Shown: positions 47,895 through 58,102, numbered from the stretch's first letter. The stretch: DNA of 64,000 bases from Rhodococcus sp. UNC23MFCrub1.1 (GCF_000686025.1 NZ_JMLQ01000003.1:1-64000); one strand, 5' to 3'. Notes: generated from the sequence alone by a model not told the origin. A program made the numbers and translations.

Positions 47895-48977
47895 GTGCGC
47901 ATCTCGCCGAGTCTGCATCTGCGCGGCGTCGTGCTGCCCGGCCACGACGAGGTGGACGTCTGGGTGCGAGACGGCCTCGTCTCACTGGATCCGGTTCCCG
48001 GTGCCACCACGGTGGCGCGGGGCGGCTGGATCGTTCCGGGTCTCGTCGACGCGCACTGCCATGTCGGTATCACGTACGGCGGCGGGCACGAGGATCACGA
48101 CGGCACCGTCGCGCAGGCCACCACCGAGCGCGAGGTGGGTGCGCTGCTGCTGCGTGACGCGGGATCGCCCGTCGACACCCGCGCTCTGGACGACCACGAG
48201 GATCTGCCGCGCATCATCCGTGCGGGTCGGCACATCGCGATGCCCAAGCGCTACATTCCCGGCCTCGCCGTCGATCTCGAGGACGAGTCGCAACTGCCCG
48301 AGGCCGTGGCTCAGCAGGCGCGCCTCGGCGACGGGTGGGTCAAGCTGGTCGGCGACTGGATCGACCGCGAGGTCGGCGACCTCGCACCCTTGTGGGACGA
48401 CGGGGTCCTGCGCCGGGCCATCGACGCCGCCCACGCCGAGGGCGCCCGGGTCACTGCGCACGTCTTCGGCGAGGACGCGCTGCCCGGGCTGATCGGTGCC
48501 GGCATCGACTGCATCGAACACGGCACCGGCCTGACCGACGAGACCATCGAGATGATGGTCGAGCACGGAACCGCACTGGTGCCCACGCTCATCAACATCG
48601 AGACCTTTCCGTCGATCGCCGACTCGGCCACCCGCTATCCGCGCTACGCCGATCACATGCGCGACCTGCACGCCCGAGTGGCGGACACGGTGGGGCGCGC
48701 GCACGACGCCGGAGTCCCGATCTACGCGGGCACCGACGCGGGCGGCAGCATCGAGCACGGGCGGGTGGCCGACGAGGTGGCGGCGCTGGTGGGCGTGGGC
48801 CTGTCGCCGACCGACGCCCTGGGTGCGGCCAGTTGGACGGCGCGGCGGTGGCTCGGGCGTGCGGGCATCGAGCACGGCGCACCCGCGGATCTGGTGTTCT
48901 ACTCCACGGACCCACGAACCGGGCCGGACGTGCTGTCGGCGCCGGACGTGGTGGTCTTGCGCGGCCGGATCTGGTGA
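47895..48977 (+). CDS. Metal-dependent amidohydrolase (Rv2915c-like)
   Basis: A 360-residue amidohydrolase with the metal site DAHCHVGITYGGGHEDH, further ligands in VTAHVFGEDALPGLI and EHGTGL, and the catalytic aspartate region YAGTDAGGSIEHGR. The gene directly after ffh in M. tuberculosis (Rv2915c, from memory) has the same description. The substrate is unknown; an imidazolonepropionase/prolidase-like role is possible. It is not a convincing allantoinase. It starts 13 bp after ffh and converges with the response regulator gene. Confidence 0.85.
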   Translation: MRISPSLHLRGVVLPGHDEVDVWVRDGLVSLDPVPGATTVARGGWIVPGLVDAHCHVGITYGGGHEDHDGTVAQATTEREVGALLLRDAGSPVDTRALDDHEDLPRIIRAGRHIAMPKRYIPGLAVDLEDESQLPEAVAQQARLGDGWVKLVGDWIDREVGDLAPLWDDGVLRRAIDAAHAEGARVTAHVFGEDALPGLIGAGIDCIEHGTGLTDETIEMMVEHGTALVPTLINIETFPSIADSATRYPRYADHMRDLHARVADTVGRAHDAGVPIYAGTDAGGSIEHGRVADEVAALVGVGLSPTDALGAASWTARRWLGRAGIEHGAPADLVFYSTDPRTGPDVLSAPDVVVLRGRIW

Positions 48978-48993
48978 CCGGCGGCTCCGATGG

Positions 48994-49671
48994 TCAGCGT
49001 GCTCGGTAGCGGCGTTCCGGGCGCCCCGCCCGGCCGTACTGCAGACGGACGTCCAGCACGCCGCAGGCCAGATAGTGTTCGAGGTACCGGCGCGCGCTGA
49101 CTCGCGAGATGCCGACCGCTTCGGCGCATTCCGTGGCCGACAGCTCGGCTCCTCCGGTCATCTGCCCGAGTACCACGCCGCCGGTCTCCGGCGACAGACC
49201 CTTGGGCAGCCGGGCGGCGTCCGAGGTCGACTGGTCCGGCCGCGCTGCGGCACCGAACAGCGAATCGACGAGTGACTGATCAGCCTGCCCGGAGGACAGG
49301 GCATCGAAGCGCGCGGCGAAGGCGTCCAGCTTGTCGCGCAGCTGCGGATACTCGAAGGGTTTGATCAGGTAGTCCGCGGCGCCGCCGCTCAAGGCATCCG
49401 CGACGGTGTCGAGTTCCCGTGCGGCGGTGATCATGATGACGCCGACGGGATTCTTCTCGGCCCGCAAGGTACGGAGCACGTCGAGTCCCGAGACGTCGGG
49501 CAGGTGCACGTCGAGAAGGACGAGGTCCGGGGTCAACTCCGTGATGCTGGTCCGGGCTGCCGCCGCGGAGTGCGCGACACCGACCGCCGTGAAGCCAGGT
49601 GTGTGGTCGACGAAGCGGCGGTGGATGTCCGCCACCATGAAGTCGTCGTCCACCACCAGCACCGTGGGCAC
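48994..49671 (-). CDS. CitB/DcuR-type response regulator
   Basis: A 225-residue response regulator with acceptor Asp54 in VLLDVHLPDV and the conserved lysine in YLIKPFEYPQL. The C-terminal helix-turn-helix (LSATECAEAVGISRVSARRYLE) is typical of regulators partnered with citrate/C4-dicarboxylate sensor kinases. It follows its kinase gene by 42 bp. The pair is divergent from the tct transporter operon and most likely controls it. Confidence 0.93.
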   Translation of the reverse strand: MPTVLVVDDDFMVADIHRRFVDHTPGFTAVGVAHSAAAARTSITELTPDLVLLDVHLPDVSGLDVLRTLRAEKNPVGVIMITAARELDTVADALSGGAADYLIKPFEYPQLRDKLDAFAARFDALSSGQADQSLVDSLFGAAARPDQSTSDAARLPKGLSPETGGVVLGQMTGGAELSATECAEAVGISRVSARRYLEHYLACGVLDVRLQYGRAGRPERRYRAR

Positions 49672-49713
49672 TCGGGGTACGTCCTCTCTCGTCGGGTCGG
49701 GAATGTGCAGAAC

Positions 49714-51348
49714 CTAACCGAGCGGCATGCGGACGCGGAAACGGGCACCGCCGGAATCTGCGTCCTCGATGGTCGCGGTGCCGCCGTGCTGCACGCTGAC
49801 CAAGCGGACGAGCGCGAGACCGATGCCGCGTCCGCCGGGAACGTCCGTCTTGGACGTCACGCCCCGCGAGAAGATCAACTCGCGCATCTGCGGGGGAACT
49901 CCGGGGCCGGAGTCGACGACCTCGACACACAGTTCCGGATCGTCACGGACGAGCACGGTGATGGAGCGATCGCCGTGGTCGCGGGAGACGTCGAGCGCGT
50001 TGTCCACGAGGTTGCCGAGGACGGTGATGACGTCCGTCGACAGCGCCGGATCGAGCGCACCCAGATCCGACTCCGGATCCAACACGAGCCGCACCCCGGC
50101 CTCGGCGGCGAGCGACGTCTTCGCGATGAGCAGTGCCGCCACCGCCGGGTCGTGGACGTGCGCCGTGATCGAATCGCTGATCTCCGCGCGGCGGCGGGTG
50201 AGCGTGCCCACCAACCGGGTCACGTCGTCGTAGCTGCCCAGCTGTGCCAAGCCGGAGATGGTGTGCAGCTGGTTCGCGAATTCGTGGGTCTGGGCGCGCA
50301 GGGTGTCGGTCACACTCTTGTGCGACGTCAGTTGGCTCTGCATCGAGGCGAGTTCGGTGCTGTCACGCATTGTGGTCACGGTGCCGATGTGCTGCCCGCG
50401 GTTCTCCGCACGGCGACTGGTGGCACTGCGGCGATTGAGGGCCAGGACCCGCGTCGAGGTGGTGACGACGACGTCCTCGACGTCACCGTCGGACAGAAGT
50501 ACCTCGCGTATCCCGGCGTCGATGTCGACCTCGGCGACGTGACTCCCGACGACGCTCGGCTGTAGATCCAGCAGGGCGCACGCGCTGTCGTTGATCATCG
50601 TGATCCGGCCGTCGTTGCCGACGGCGATGACGCCTTCACGGATGCTGTGCAGCAACGCTTCTCGGTGGTCGGCAAGGCTCGCGATCTCGGTGGTCTCGAG
50701 CCCGAGAGTGTGGCGACGGATGCGCCGGGAGAGCAGCCACGATCCCGCGGCGCCGACGCCGGCGCCTATTCCGAGATAGATCAGGAGGCGAGCACCGGAG
50801 TCGGACAACAGCATCCACGTCGAGGGATAGTTCTCCGACACGGTGACCACAGCGATCACACCACCGTCGGTGTCGAGGATCGGCACGTGTCCGGCAATGG
50901 AAGGGTGGCCCTCCACGTCGACGTCGCCGTACCAGCCGCGGCCGCCGAAGACGTCGCTGTCACCGAGTTCTGCGGCGGATCCGACGCGGGTCGGATCGGT
51001 GGACACCAGAACCTCGCCTTCGGTCGAGACGATCTCGGCCAGGGTGGCTCCGGAGAGAGACACCGCGCGGTCGACGTCCGGCGCGAGCACTTGTTCCACC
51101 AGCGGCGCGTTCAGCTGCTCCCGCACGATCGGGGTGGAGGCCAGGCTCTCCGCGACGGACAGCATGCGCCCGCCCTGGATGTCCCGGAACTCGGTGGTCG
51201 ACTGATGAATCGAGATCGCGGCCACGGCCCCCAACACCACGGCGACGACGGCCAGTTGCAACACGAGGAACTGGCCGGCCAGCGACCTGCCGCGCGCGTG
51301 CCGGACCAGGGCGGTCCGGGTCGACCGTCGTGACCACAAAGAACTCAA
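49714..51348 (-). CDS. CitA/DcuS-type sensor histidine kinase
   Basis: A 544-residue membrane kinase. The first helix is near residues 27-48, then comes an extracytoplasmic PAS-like sensor domain (about 50-190) with the RVGSAAELGDS-type fold of citrate/malate sensors, then a second helix (LLIYLGIGAGVGAAGSWLL) and a cytoplasmic PAS domain. The phosphorylated histidine lies in the SpoB-type motif THEFANQLHTISGL, followed by an ATPase domain (NLVDNALDVSRD, GRGIGLALVR). Its start is 97 bp from tctC in a divergent arrangement. The ligand is probably a tricarboxylate. Confidence 0.93.
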   Translation of the reverse strand: MSSLWSRRSTRTALVRHARGRSLAGQFLVLQLAVVAVVLGAVAAISIHQSTTEFRDIQGGRMLSVAESLASTPIVREQLNAPLVEQVLAPDVDRAVSLSGATLAEIVSTEGEVLVSTDPTRVGSAAELGDSDVFGGRGWYGDVDVEGHPSIAGHVPILDTDGGVIAVVTVSENYPSTWMLLSDSGARLLIYLGIGAGVGAAGSWLLSRRIRRHTLGLETTEIASLADHREALLHSIREGVIAVGNDGRITMINDSACALLDLQPSVVGSHVAEVDIDAGIREVLLSDGDVEDVVVTTSTRVLALNRRSATSRRAENRGQHIGTVTTMRDSTELASMQSQLTSHKSVTDTLRAQTHEFANQLHTISGLAQLGSYDDVTRLVGTLTRRRAEISDSITAHVHDPAVAALLIAKTSLAAEAGVRLVLDPESDLGALDPALSTDVITVLGNLVDNALDVSRDHGDRSITVLVRDDPELCVEVVDSGPGVPPQMRELIFSRGVTSKTDVPGGRGIGLALVRLVSVQHGGTATIEDADSGGARFRVRMPLG

Positions 51349-51401
51349 CTTTCCTTGGTAACGAATGGGTGACCTGAATCACTGAAACATCCATGATTGC
51401 T

Positions 51402-51430
51402 CTCGATCACAGTCTTACATCACGATCGAG
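51402..51430. promoter_or_regulatory. Inverted repeat in the kinase/tctC divergent region
   Basis: CTCGATC (51402-51408) and GATCGAG (51424-51430) form perfect 7-base arms 15 bases apart, 15 bases before the tctC start. The position suits a site for the adjacent response regulator, but length and symmetry alone do not prove binding. Confidence 0.4.
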
Positions 51431-51445
51431 ACGAATCGAGGACCG

Positions 51446-52414
51446 ATGCCGAGAAGGCTGACAGCCGTTCTGGCGCTCGTACTCCTGCTGGCGGGGTGCG
51501 GCGTCACGCGGGGCGACGAGGGCGAAGGGCTGCACCGCATCCGCATGATGGTGCCCAACAGCCCCGGCGGCGGATACGACCTGACGGCGCGCACGGCCGT
51601 GAAGATCATGGAGGACGACGACATCACCGGTCGTGTCGAGGTGTTCAACGTCATCGGCGCCGGTGGCACTGTCGCCATGGCCCGTCTGATGAACGAGTCG
51701 GGTAACGACGACCTCATGATGATGATGGGCCTGGGTGTGGTCGGCGCGGGATACACGAACGGGTCCGCTGCCCGAGTGTCCGACGCGACTCCGCTGGCCA
51801 AGGTGGTCGAAGAGCAGGAGGGCATCCTGGTACCCGCCGATTCGCCGTTCACCACGGTGAACGAGCTGGTGGAAGCGTGGCGCGCGAATCCGGGGTCGGT
51901 GACGATCGGTGGCGGCTCGTCGCCTGGCGGCCCGGACCACCTGTTCCCGATGGAGACCGCGCAGGCGGTGGGCGTCGATCCCACCGCGGTCAACTACATC
52001 TCCTACGACGGCGGCGGCGATCTGCTGACGGCGTTGCTGGGCAACAAGATCACCGCGGGCACGTCGGGTCTGGGGGAGTACGTCGACCAGATCGAGGCGG
52101 GCCAGGTCCGGGTTCTCGCCGTCTCGGGAGCGGAGCGCGTTCGCGGGGTCGACGCCCCCACGCTGCGCGAGGCCGGCATCGATCTCGAATTCACCAACTG
52201 GCGCGGCATTCTCGCGCCGCCCGGACTCTCCGACGAGGTCCGCGCCGAGATGGTCGAGGCGCTGACAGAGCTGCACGCCACGACGGAATGGAAGGACGCA
52301 CTGATGACCAACGGCTGGACCGACGCTTTCGAGACGGGACCGGGCTTCGAGCAGTTCCTGCGCGAGCAGGACGAACGGGTCGAGTCGACTCTGACCGAAC
52401 TGGGGCTGGTGTGA
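51446..52414 (+). CDS. tctC: Tripartite tricarboxylate transporter substrate-binding lipoprotein TctC
   Basis: A 322-residue Bug/TctC family binding protein. The signal peptide ends in the lipobox LLLAGC (Cys18), so it is membrane-anchored outside the cell. The segment MMVPNSPGGGYDLTAR is the family's ligand-loop pattern. It captures the substrate for the TctAB permease. The ATG follows a GAGGA site. It overlaps tctB by 4 bp. Confidence 0.93.
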   Translation: MPRRLTAVLALVLLLAGCGVTRGDEGEGLHRIRMMVPNSPGGGYDLTARTAVKIMEDDDITGRVEVFNVIGAGGTVAMARLMNESGNDDLMMMMGLGVVGAGYTNGSAARVSDATPLAKVVEEQEGILVPADSPFTTVNELVEAWRANPGSVTIGGGSSPGGPDHLFPMETAQAVGVDPTAVNYISYDGGGDLLTALLGNKITAGTSGLGEYVDQIEAGQVRVLAVSGAERVRGVDAPTLREAGIDLEFTNWRGILAPPGLSDEVRAEMVEALTELHATTEWKDALMTNGWTDAFETGPGFEQFLREQDERVESTLTELGLV

Positions 52415-52938
52415 CGGCCACGGTGGAACGACCGGACGACGCGGCTGCGCAGAACCGTCCGGACTGGGCGCAGTTCGTCGTCTGCGCGGTCATGCTGGTG
52501 GTGGGGATCTTCCTGATCGTCGACGCCCTGTCCCTGACGGCCGAGTTCGCGAAGGTGGACCCGGTGGGCCCCAAGCTGTTCCCGCTCGTCATCGGCGCCG
52601 GCCTGCTGGTGTGCTCCGTGCTGCTGGCCATCGCCACCGCGCGCGGCAGCAAGGGCACCCCCGACGACGGTGAGGACATCGACACGTCCACGCCGGCCGA
52701 CTGGAAGACGGTGGGACTGCTGGTTGCCCTGTTCGTCGCCACGATCGCACTGGTCGACGTTCTCGGCTGGGTGATCATGGGCGCCGTGCTGTTCGGCGGC
52801 GCCGCGACGATCCTGGGCAACAGGCATTGGATCCGCAATCTCGGGATCGGTCTGGTGCTCTCGCTCGTCAGCTTCTACGCGTTCTACGTCGGACTCGGGA
52901 TCCCGCTGTCCGCAGGCATCCTGGACGGAATTCTCTGA
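52411..52938 (+). CDS. tctB: Tripartite tricarboxylate transporter small membrane subunit TctB
   Basis: A 175-residue protein with four predicted helices (starting [18 protein letters not shown]), typical of TctB. An acidic linker (DDGEDIDTS) lies between helices two and three. GTG 52411 overlaps the tctC stop, and the tctB stop shares one base with the tctA start. The frame is open far upstream through tctC, which is coincidental. Confidence 0.92.
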   Translation: MTATVERPDDAAAQNRPDWAQFVVCAVMLVVGIFLIVDALSLTAEFAKVDPVGPKLFPLVIGAGLLVCSVLLAIATARGSKGTPDDGEDIDTSTPADWKTVGLLVALFVATIALVDVLGWVIMGAVLFGGAATILGNRHWIRNLGIGLVLSLVSFYAFYVGLGIPLSAGILDGIL

Positions 52939-54461
52939 TGGACAATCTGAACTGGCTCATGGAGGGGTTCTCCCAGGCTGCGACGCCGATGAACCTGCTC
53001 TACGCCTGCATCGGTGTGCTTCTCGGCACCGCCGTGGGAGTGCTCCCCGGAATCGGCCCGGCCATGACGGTCGCGCTGCTGCTCCCCATCACCTACAACG
53101 TCAGTCCCAGTGCGGCGTTCATCATGTTCGCCGGCATCTACTACGGCGGTATGTACGGCGGTTCGACGACCTCGATCCTGCTCAACACGCCGGGTGAGTC
53201 GTCGTCGGTGATCACGGCCATCGAGGGCAACAAGATGGCGAGAGCGGGTCGAGCTGCACAAGCGCTCGCGACCGCTGCCATCGGGTCGTTCATCGCCGGC
53301 TCGATCGGCACGATGCTGCTGGTGCTCTTCGCCCCGATGGTCTCTCGGTTCGCCGTATCCCTGGGTGCGCCGTCCTATCTGGCCATCATGCTGCTGGCCC
53401 TCGTCGCCGTGACCGCGGTCCTCGGCTCGTCCAAGCTCCGCGGGTGCATCTCGCTGCTGCTCGGACTGTCCATCGGACTGGTCGGCATCGACTTCCTGAC
53501 CGGCCAGCCGCGTGCCACATTCGGTATCCCGCAGCTGTCGGACGGCATCGACATCGTCGTGATCGCCGTCGCCGTGTTCGCCCTCGGCGAGGCTCTCTGG
53601 GTCGCCGCGCACCTGCGTCGCAAGCCGGCCGAGGTCATTCCCGTCGGGCGTCCATGGATGGGTAGAAGCGACTGGAAGCGGTCGTGGAAGCCCTGGCTGC
53701 GCGGAACCGCCTACGGCTTCCCGTTCGGTGCTCTTCCCGCCGGCGGCGCCGAACTACCGACATTTCTGAGCTACATCACCGAGAAGAAGCTGTCGAAGCA
53801 TCCCGAGGAATTCGGCAAGGGCGCCATCGAGGGCGTCGCCGGACCCGAGGCCGCCAACAACGCGTCCGCGGCCGGCACCCTGGTCCCGATGCTCTCACTG
53901 GGCCTGCCCACCAATGCCACCGCCGCGGTCATGCTCACAGCGTTCGTCTCCTACGGCATCCAGCCCGGCCCTACGCTGTTCGACAAGGAACCGCTGCTGA
54001 TCTGGACGCTCATCGCCAGCCTCTTCATCGGCAACTTCCTGCTGCTCGTGCTGAACCTGCCGCTCGCGCCGGTGTGGGCCAAGCTCCTGCGTACTCCGCG
54101 TCCGTACCTGTACGCCGGCATTCTGTTCTTCGCCGTCCTGGGTGCGTACGCCGTCAACCTGCAGTGGCTCGACCTGGCGATGCTGTTGATCTTCGGCCTG
54201 TTGGGGCTGATGATGCGGCGCTTCGGACTCCCCGTGCTCCCGCTGATCATCGGTGTGATCCTCGGACCGCGCATCGAACGTCAGCTCCGCCAGACGCTGC
54301 AACTCAACGAAGGCGACTGGAGCGGCATCTTCACCGAGCCCATCGCCGTGGTGGTCTACGCGATCATCGCCGTCCTGTTGATCGCGCCGTTGCTGGCCCG
54401 TCTCGTCCGACCCCGTGTGTCCGCCACCGCGGACCGGGAACTTCAGAAGGAGAACGCATGA
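52938..54461 (+). CDS. tctA: Tripartite tricarboxylate transporter large membrane subunit TctA
   Basis: A 507-residue transporter with about 11-12 predicted helices. Family segments are [37 protein letters not shown] and the repeat-like region [19 protein letters not shown]. It is the translocation subunit, driven by an ion gradient. It is coupled upstream to tctB and overlaps the universal stress protein gene downstream by 4 bp. Confidence 0.95.
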   Translation: MDNLNWLMEGFSQAATPMNLLYACIGVLLGTAVGVLPGIGPAMTVALLLPITYNVSPSAAFIMFAGIYYGGMYGGSTTSILLNTPGESSSVITAIEGNKMARAGRAAQALATAAIGSFIAGSIGTMLLVLFAPMVSRFAVSLGAPSYLAIMLLALVAVTAVLGSSKLRGCISLLLGLSIGLVGIDFLTGQPRATFGIPQLSDGIDIVVIAVAVFALGEALWVAAHLRRKPAEVIPVGRPWMGRSDWKRSWKPWLRGTAYGFPFGALPAGGAELPTFLSYITEKKLSKHPEEFGKGAIEGVAGPEAANNASAAGTLVPMLSLGLPTNATAAVMLTAFVSYGIQPGPTLFDKEPLLIWTLIASLFIGNFLLLVLNLPLAPVWAKLLRTPRPYLYAGILFFAVLGAYAVNLQWLDLAMLLIFGLLGLMMRRFGLPVLPLIIGVILGPRIERQLRQTLQLNEGDWSGIFTEPIAVVVYAIIAVLLIAPLLARLVRPRVSATADRELQKENA

Positions 54462-54847
54462 TCGTCGTCGGCTACACCCCGGACAAGTATGGCCGAGCCG
54501 CCCTCGAGCACGGCATCGCCGAGGCGAAGGCGCACGGCACCGAGGTGACCGTGGTCAACGCCTCGAAGGGCGATGCGCTGGCCGACCCGCACTTCGCCGA
54601 CTCCGCGGCGGTGGACCAGTTGCAGAGCACGCTCGAGTCGTCCGGCGTGCCCTTCACCGTCGAGCAGGACACCACCACCGATCCGGTCGAGGCTCTGCTC
54701 ACCGCGATGGAGAAGCCCGACGCCGACGTCCTGGTCATCGGCATCCGGCACCGCACTCCGGTGGGCAAGCTGTTGATGGGCAGCACCGCGCAGCGGATCC
54801 TGCTCACGTGCCCCAAGCCGGTGCTGGCGGTGAAGCCGGAGGACTGA
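54458..54847 (+). CDS. Universal stress protein (UspA family)
   Basis: A 129-residue single-domain Usp. The nucleotide-binding pattern [20 protein letters not shown] is present, suggesting an ATP-binding type. Its ATG overlaps the tctA stop, so it is the fourth gene of the tct operon. A Usp (TeaD) encoded with the TeaABC TRAP transporter in Halomonas regulates that transporter, so a role in controlling TctABC is plausible but unproven. Confidence 0.92.
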   Translation: MIVVGYTPDKYGRAALEHGIAEAKAHGTEVTVVNASKGDALADPHFADSAAVDQLQSTLESSGVPFTVEQDTTTDPVEALLTAMEKPDADVLVIGIRHRTPVGKLLMGSTAQRILLTCPKPVLAVKPED

Positions 54848-55063
54848 CGGGCGGGTCCCCGGGGACGGAAAGGCCGAGGATTATGAGGGGCGGGCAGCGT
54901 CTGGCAGAATAAGTCGCTGTTCGCCCGTCTCCGGTTCCGTACCGAGCGGCGGTCACAACACCCATCCACCGCAAAACCGGGTGCGCATGCCGTGCGCATC
55001 GCTGAATTGCGCCGTGACCAGCGGTCGCGTCCTGCGACCACATCGAAAGAGGCTTCGTTTCAC
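54848..55063 (+). promoter_or_regulatory. Leader region of the rpsP operon
   Basis: A 216-bp gap before rpsP. A possible -10 (AGAATA) lies near 54905-54910, which would give a leader of about 150 nt. GTCCCCGGGGAC at 54855-54866 is a perfect palindrome just after the usp gene and may help terminate the tct transcript. A small frame from 54992 runs into rpsP, but the ATG at 55064 is the real start. Confidence 0.4.
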
Positions 55064-55525
55064 ATGGCAGTCAAGATCAAGCTCACCCGTCTCGGCAAGA
55101 TCCGCAACCCGCAGTACCGCGTCGTCATCGCCGACGCGCGTACCCGTCGCGGTGGCCGTGCCATCGAGACCGTCGGCAAGTACCACCCGAAGGAAGAGCC
55201 GTCGCTGATCGAGATCGATTCCGATCGCGTGCAGCACTGGCTGAGCGTGGGCGCACAGCCCACCGAGCCCGTCGAGGCACTCCTCAAGATCACCGGTGAC
55301 TGGCAGAAGTTCAAGGGCCTGCCGGGCGCCGAGGGCACGCTCCGCGTCAAGGAGCCGAAGCCGTCCAAGCTGGACCTGTTCAACGCTGCGCTCGCTGCCG
55401 CCGACAACGAGCCCGTCGCCGAGGCCACCACGCCGAAGAAGAAGAAGGCCGCCAAGGCCGACGACGCCGAGAGCGCACCGGCAGACGAGACCGCGGACGC
55501 CACAGCCGAGTCCACCGAGAAGTAG
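55064..55525 (+). CDS. rpsP: 30S ribosomal protein S16
   Basis: A 153-residue S16. The core [19 protein letters not shown] and [19 protein letters not shown]-type region is standard; the C-terminal ~45 residues are a Lys then Ala/Asp/Glu-rich tail common in actinobacterial S16. ATG 55064 has a GAAAGAGG site 11 bases upstream. It heads the rpsP-khpA-rimM-trmD operon. Confidence 0.97.
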   Translation: MAVKIKLTRLGKIRNPQYRVVIADARTRRGGRAIETVGKYHPKEEPSLIEIDSDRVQHWLSVGAQPTEPVEALLKITGDWQKFKGLPGAEGTLRVKEPKPSKLDLFNAALAAADNEPVAEATTPKKKKAAKADDAESAPADETADATAESTEK

Positions 55526-55534
55526 GACCCACCT

Positions 55535-55777
55535 GTGAGCACCATGGTCGCCGACGCCGTCGAGCATCTGGTTCGCGGCATCGTGTCCAATCCGGACGAC
55601 GTTCGTGTCGAGATGATCACCGGTCGCCGTGGCCGGACCGTCGAGGTGCATGTGCACCCCGACGATCTGGGCAAGGTCATCGGCCGTGGCGGTCGTACCG
55701 CCACCGCGCTCCGTACCCTCGTCTCGGGTATCGGCGGCCGTGGGATCCGTGTCGACGTCGTCGACACCGATCGCTGA
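55535..55777 (+). CDS. khpA: KH-domain RNA-binding protein KhpA
   Basis: An 80-residue single type-II KH domain protein with the GRGG form of the GXXG loop in DDLGKVIGRGGRTATALR. KhpA proteins bind many RNAs and pair with KhpB. Encoded between rpsP and rimM, as in mycobacteria (Rv2908c position, from memory). GTG 55535 gives the normal length. Confidence 0.95.
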   Translation: MSTMVADAVEHLVRGIVSNPDDVRVEMITGRRGRTVEVHVHPDDLGKVIGRGGRTATALRTLVSGIGGRGIRVDVVDTDR

Positions 55778-55785
55778 TCACCGAC

Positions 55786-56331
55786 GTGGATCTCGTCGTG
55801 GGCCGCGTGGCCAAGTCGCACGGCATCAAGGGCGAGGTCGTCGTGGAGGTCCGCACGGACGATCCTGACGAGCGGTTCGCTCCGGGATCCGTTCTGCACG
55901 GCCGTGCGCGTCGCGACGACAGCACGACCGACTACACGGTGGAAGCCGCCCGGGAGCATTCCGGGCGGCTTCTGCTGCGTCTGAAGGGAATCGACGATCG
56001 CAGTACCGCCGACGCGATGCGCGGCACCCTGTTCGTCGTCGACACCGCGGATCTACCCCCGTCCGACGATCCGGACGAGTTCTACGACCACGAGCTCGAG
56101 GGCATGACGGTGCAGTTCGCTCCGGATCACGAGTCGGCGGGCACGGTGATCGGCACGGTCAGCGAGGTGCTGCACTCCGCTGCGGGGGAGTTGCTGTCGA
56201 TCACGCCGGCCGACGAGAACGTCGGCCGCGAACTGCTCGTACCGTTCGTGTCCGCGATCGTGGTGTCGGTCTCCCGCGAGACGCGGACCGTCGAGATCGA
56301 CCCGCCCGAAGGGCTTCTGGACGGCGAGTGA
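55786..56331 (+). CDS. rimM: Ribosome maturation factor RimM
   Basis: A 181-residue 16S rRNA processing factor that binds S19. The N-terminal beta barrel begins [18 protein letters not shown], with [19 protein letters not shown], and a PRC-barrel C-terminus ([10 protein letters not shown] ... [10 protein letters not shown]) follows. It starts eight bases after khpA and overlaps trmD translationally. Confidence 0.97.
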   Translation: MDLVVGRVAKSHGIKGEVVVEVRTDDPDERFAPGSVLHGRARRDDSTTDYTVEAAREHSGRLLLRLKGIDDRSTADAMRGTLFVVDTADLPPSDDPDEFYDHELEGMTVQFAPDHESAGTVIGTVSEVLHSAAGELLSITPADENVGRELLVPFVSAIVVSVSRETRTVEIDPPEGLLDGE

Positions 56332-56333
56332 CC

Positions 56334-57014
56334 ATGCGTATCGACGTGGTGACGATCTTCCCCGAGTACCTCGAGCCCATGCGTACCGCGCTGCTGGGCA
56401 AGGCCGTGCAGAACGGTCTGGTGACCCTCGGTGTCCACGACCTCCGGGACTGGACACACGACGTGCACAAGGCGGTCGACGACTCGCCCTACGGCGGCGG
56501 CCCCGGCATGGTCATGAAGCCGACGGTGTGGGGAGACGCGTTGGACGACGTCATGCGCGACTCCGACCCGATCCTGGTGGTGCCCACGCCCGCCGGAGTG
56601 CCCTTCACCCAGCGCACCGCCGAGAGATGGTCGCGCGAGGATCATCTGGTGTTCGCATGCGGCCGCTACGAGGGCATCGATCAGCGAGTCTTCGACGACG
56701 CGGCGACCCGGGTGCGCGTCGAGGAGGTCAGCATCGGGGACTACGTGCTCATCGGCGGCGAGGCCGCGGTGCTGGTGATGACCGAGGCCGTGACGCGGCT
56801 GCTGCCCGGCGTCCTGGGCAATCAGCTCTCGCACCAACAGGACTCGTTCTCCGACGGTCTCCTCGAGGGGCCTGGCTACACCCGACCGGCCACGTGGCGC
56901 GGCCTGGACGTGCCGCCGGTCCTGTTGTCCGGCAACCACTCCCGCATCGAACAGTGGCGGCGGGAACAGTCGCTCGAGCGTACCGCTCAGCGCCGGCCCG
57001 ACCTCCTGCCCTGA
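56334..57014 (+). CDS. trmD: tRNA (guanine(37)-N1)-methyltransferase TrmD
   Basis: A 226-residue SPOUT methyltransferase that makes m1G37 in tRNAs reading CNN codons and prevents frameshifting. The N-terminus [16 protein letters not shown], the SAM-knot segments [13 protein letters not shown] and [17 protein letters not shown], and [12 protein letters not shown]-like residues are all present. ATG 56334 gives the family N-terminus. GTG 56328, overlapping the rimM stop, would add two residues. Confidence 0.97.
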   Translation: MRIDVVTIFPEYLEPMRTALLGKAVQNGLVTLGVHDLRDWTHDVHKAVDDSPYGGGPGMVMKPTVWGDALDDVMRDSDPILVVPTPAGVPFTQRTAERWSREDHLVFACGRYEGIDQRVFDDAATRVRVEEVSIGDYVLIGGEAAVLVMTEAVTRLLPGVLGNQLSHQQDSFSDGLLEGPGYTRPATWRGLDVPPVLLSGNHSRIEQWRREQSLERTAQRRPDLLP

Positions 57015-57023
57015 CGCGATCTC

Positions 57024-57980
57024 TCAGGCGACGACCCCGGTGGGGAACAGAATCTTCAGCGCGCCGGTGACGGTGACGCGCGCGTGCTTGGCGCCGTCGT
57101 CGTCCGTCACCGCGGTGTCCGCCGTCGTCTCCGCGCTGCCGCCGTCCGCGCCGTACCAGGGATCCTCCCGCGAGAGCACCGCCACCACGTAGCGTTCTCC
57201 GTCGCCGACGAACCCCGTGCTCAGGTGGATCCACCGACCGTCGACGCAGCACATCCAGCCTTGCTTGACCCCGCGGACCGTCTCGCCCGGGAGTGCCCGC
57301 GGGATGCCGAAGGTCTGGGGATAGCCGTCTGCCCCCTCGGGGGTGAACGCCTCGAGGTCTCCGACGACGGTCGCCCGGTCCGCCGGGTTCAGTCCGCCGG
57401 TGCCGTCGAGGACGGCGTCGTAGTACCGCACCAGGTCTGCCGCGGTGGTCCGGGTGTTCCACCAGATCCCGTCCGCCGACGCGGCTGTGGCGGGCAGGCC
57501 GTAGCGGCCGGCGACGCGTGCCACGACGTCGGATCCACCGGCGGCGTCCCACAGGACCTGTGCCGCACTGTCGTCCGACGACGAGAGCATCGGCGCGATG
57601 AGGGCACGGGACTCCTCGTCGAGGGCGAACTCGCCGCGCGACGAGCGGTAGAGCAGATCGTCGGCGATGAACAACTTGACCACCGACGCCGTCTCGATCG
57701 GATCGTTGTCACCGGAACCCATGTACGTCCCGGTCTCCCGATCGAGGAAGCCGATGGAGAGCGTGGCGCCGCGAGCGGCCGCGCCGTCGAGTGCCTGCTG
57801 CAGGCGGCCGGTGAGGTCCGGTGCCATCGGCATCTCGGGTTCGGGGAACTCCGGTGCGACCGGGATCGTCGTCGCCGCCGGCTCGGCCGGCTGCGCGCAG
57901 GCCGCCGCCATCGTGGTGGCGAGCGCCACCGCCGCCATCATGGTGGAGGCTCGTCGCAGGCGCGCCGAGAGAGTTGTCAC
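57024..57980 (-). CDS. lppW: LppW-like exported serine beta-lactamase-fold protein
   Basis: A 318-residue exported protein. A hydrophobic signal segment ends at an Ala-rich lipobox-like AAAC (Cys28), so it is probably a lipoprotein. The following Pro/Glu-rich linker leads to a class-A beta-lactamase-like domain with the active-site SVVK (ETASVVKLFIADDLL) and an SDD-type second motif (LSSSDDSAA). It lies on the opposite strand downstream of trmD, the same place and orientation as lppW (Rv2905, from memory). Whether it cleaves beta-lactams or a peptide is unknown. Confidence 0.82.
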   Translation of the reverse strand: MTTLSARLRRASTMMAAVALATTMAAACAQPAEPAATTIPVAPEFPEPEMPMAPDLTGRLQQALDGAAARGATLSIGFLDRETGTYMGSGDNDPIETASVVKLFIADDLLYRSSRGEFALDEESRALIAPMLSSSDDSAAQVLWDAAGGSDVVARVAGRYGLPATAASADGIWWNTRTTAADLVRYYDAVLDGTGGLNPADRATVVGDLEAFTPEGADGYPQTFGIPRALPGETVRGVKQGWMCCVDGRWIHLSTGFVGDGERYVVAVLSREDPWYGADGGSAETTADTAVTDDDGAKHARVTVTGALKILFPTGVVA

Positions 57981-58102
57981 GTGACTACCGTTCTGTCATC
58001 GAGTGCCCCCACATTCGAGAGTGGACGTACCGGGCGCGTCGGCGCTCGGAACCCGGGGCGGCACCGTCACTCCACGGTACCGGCGCGGTAGGGTCCATCG
58101 CC

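Noticed and set aside
47895-48977. Candidate for the missing allantoinase
   Set aside because: The motifs and the position after ffh match a conserved amidohydrolase also present in mycobacteria; it is 11 kb from the purine island and lacks recognisable allantoinase signatures.
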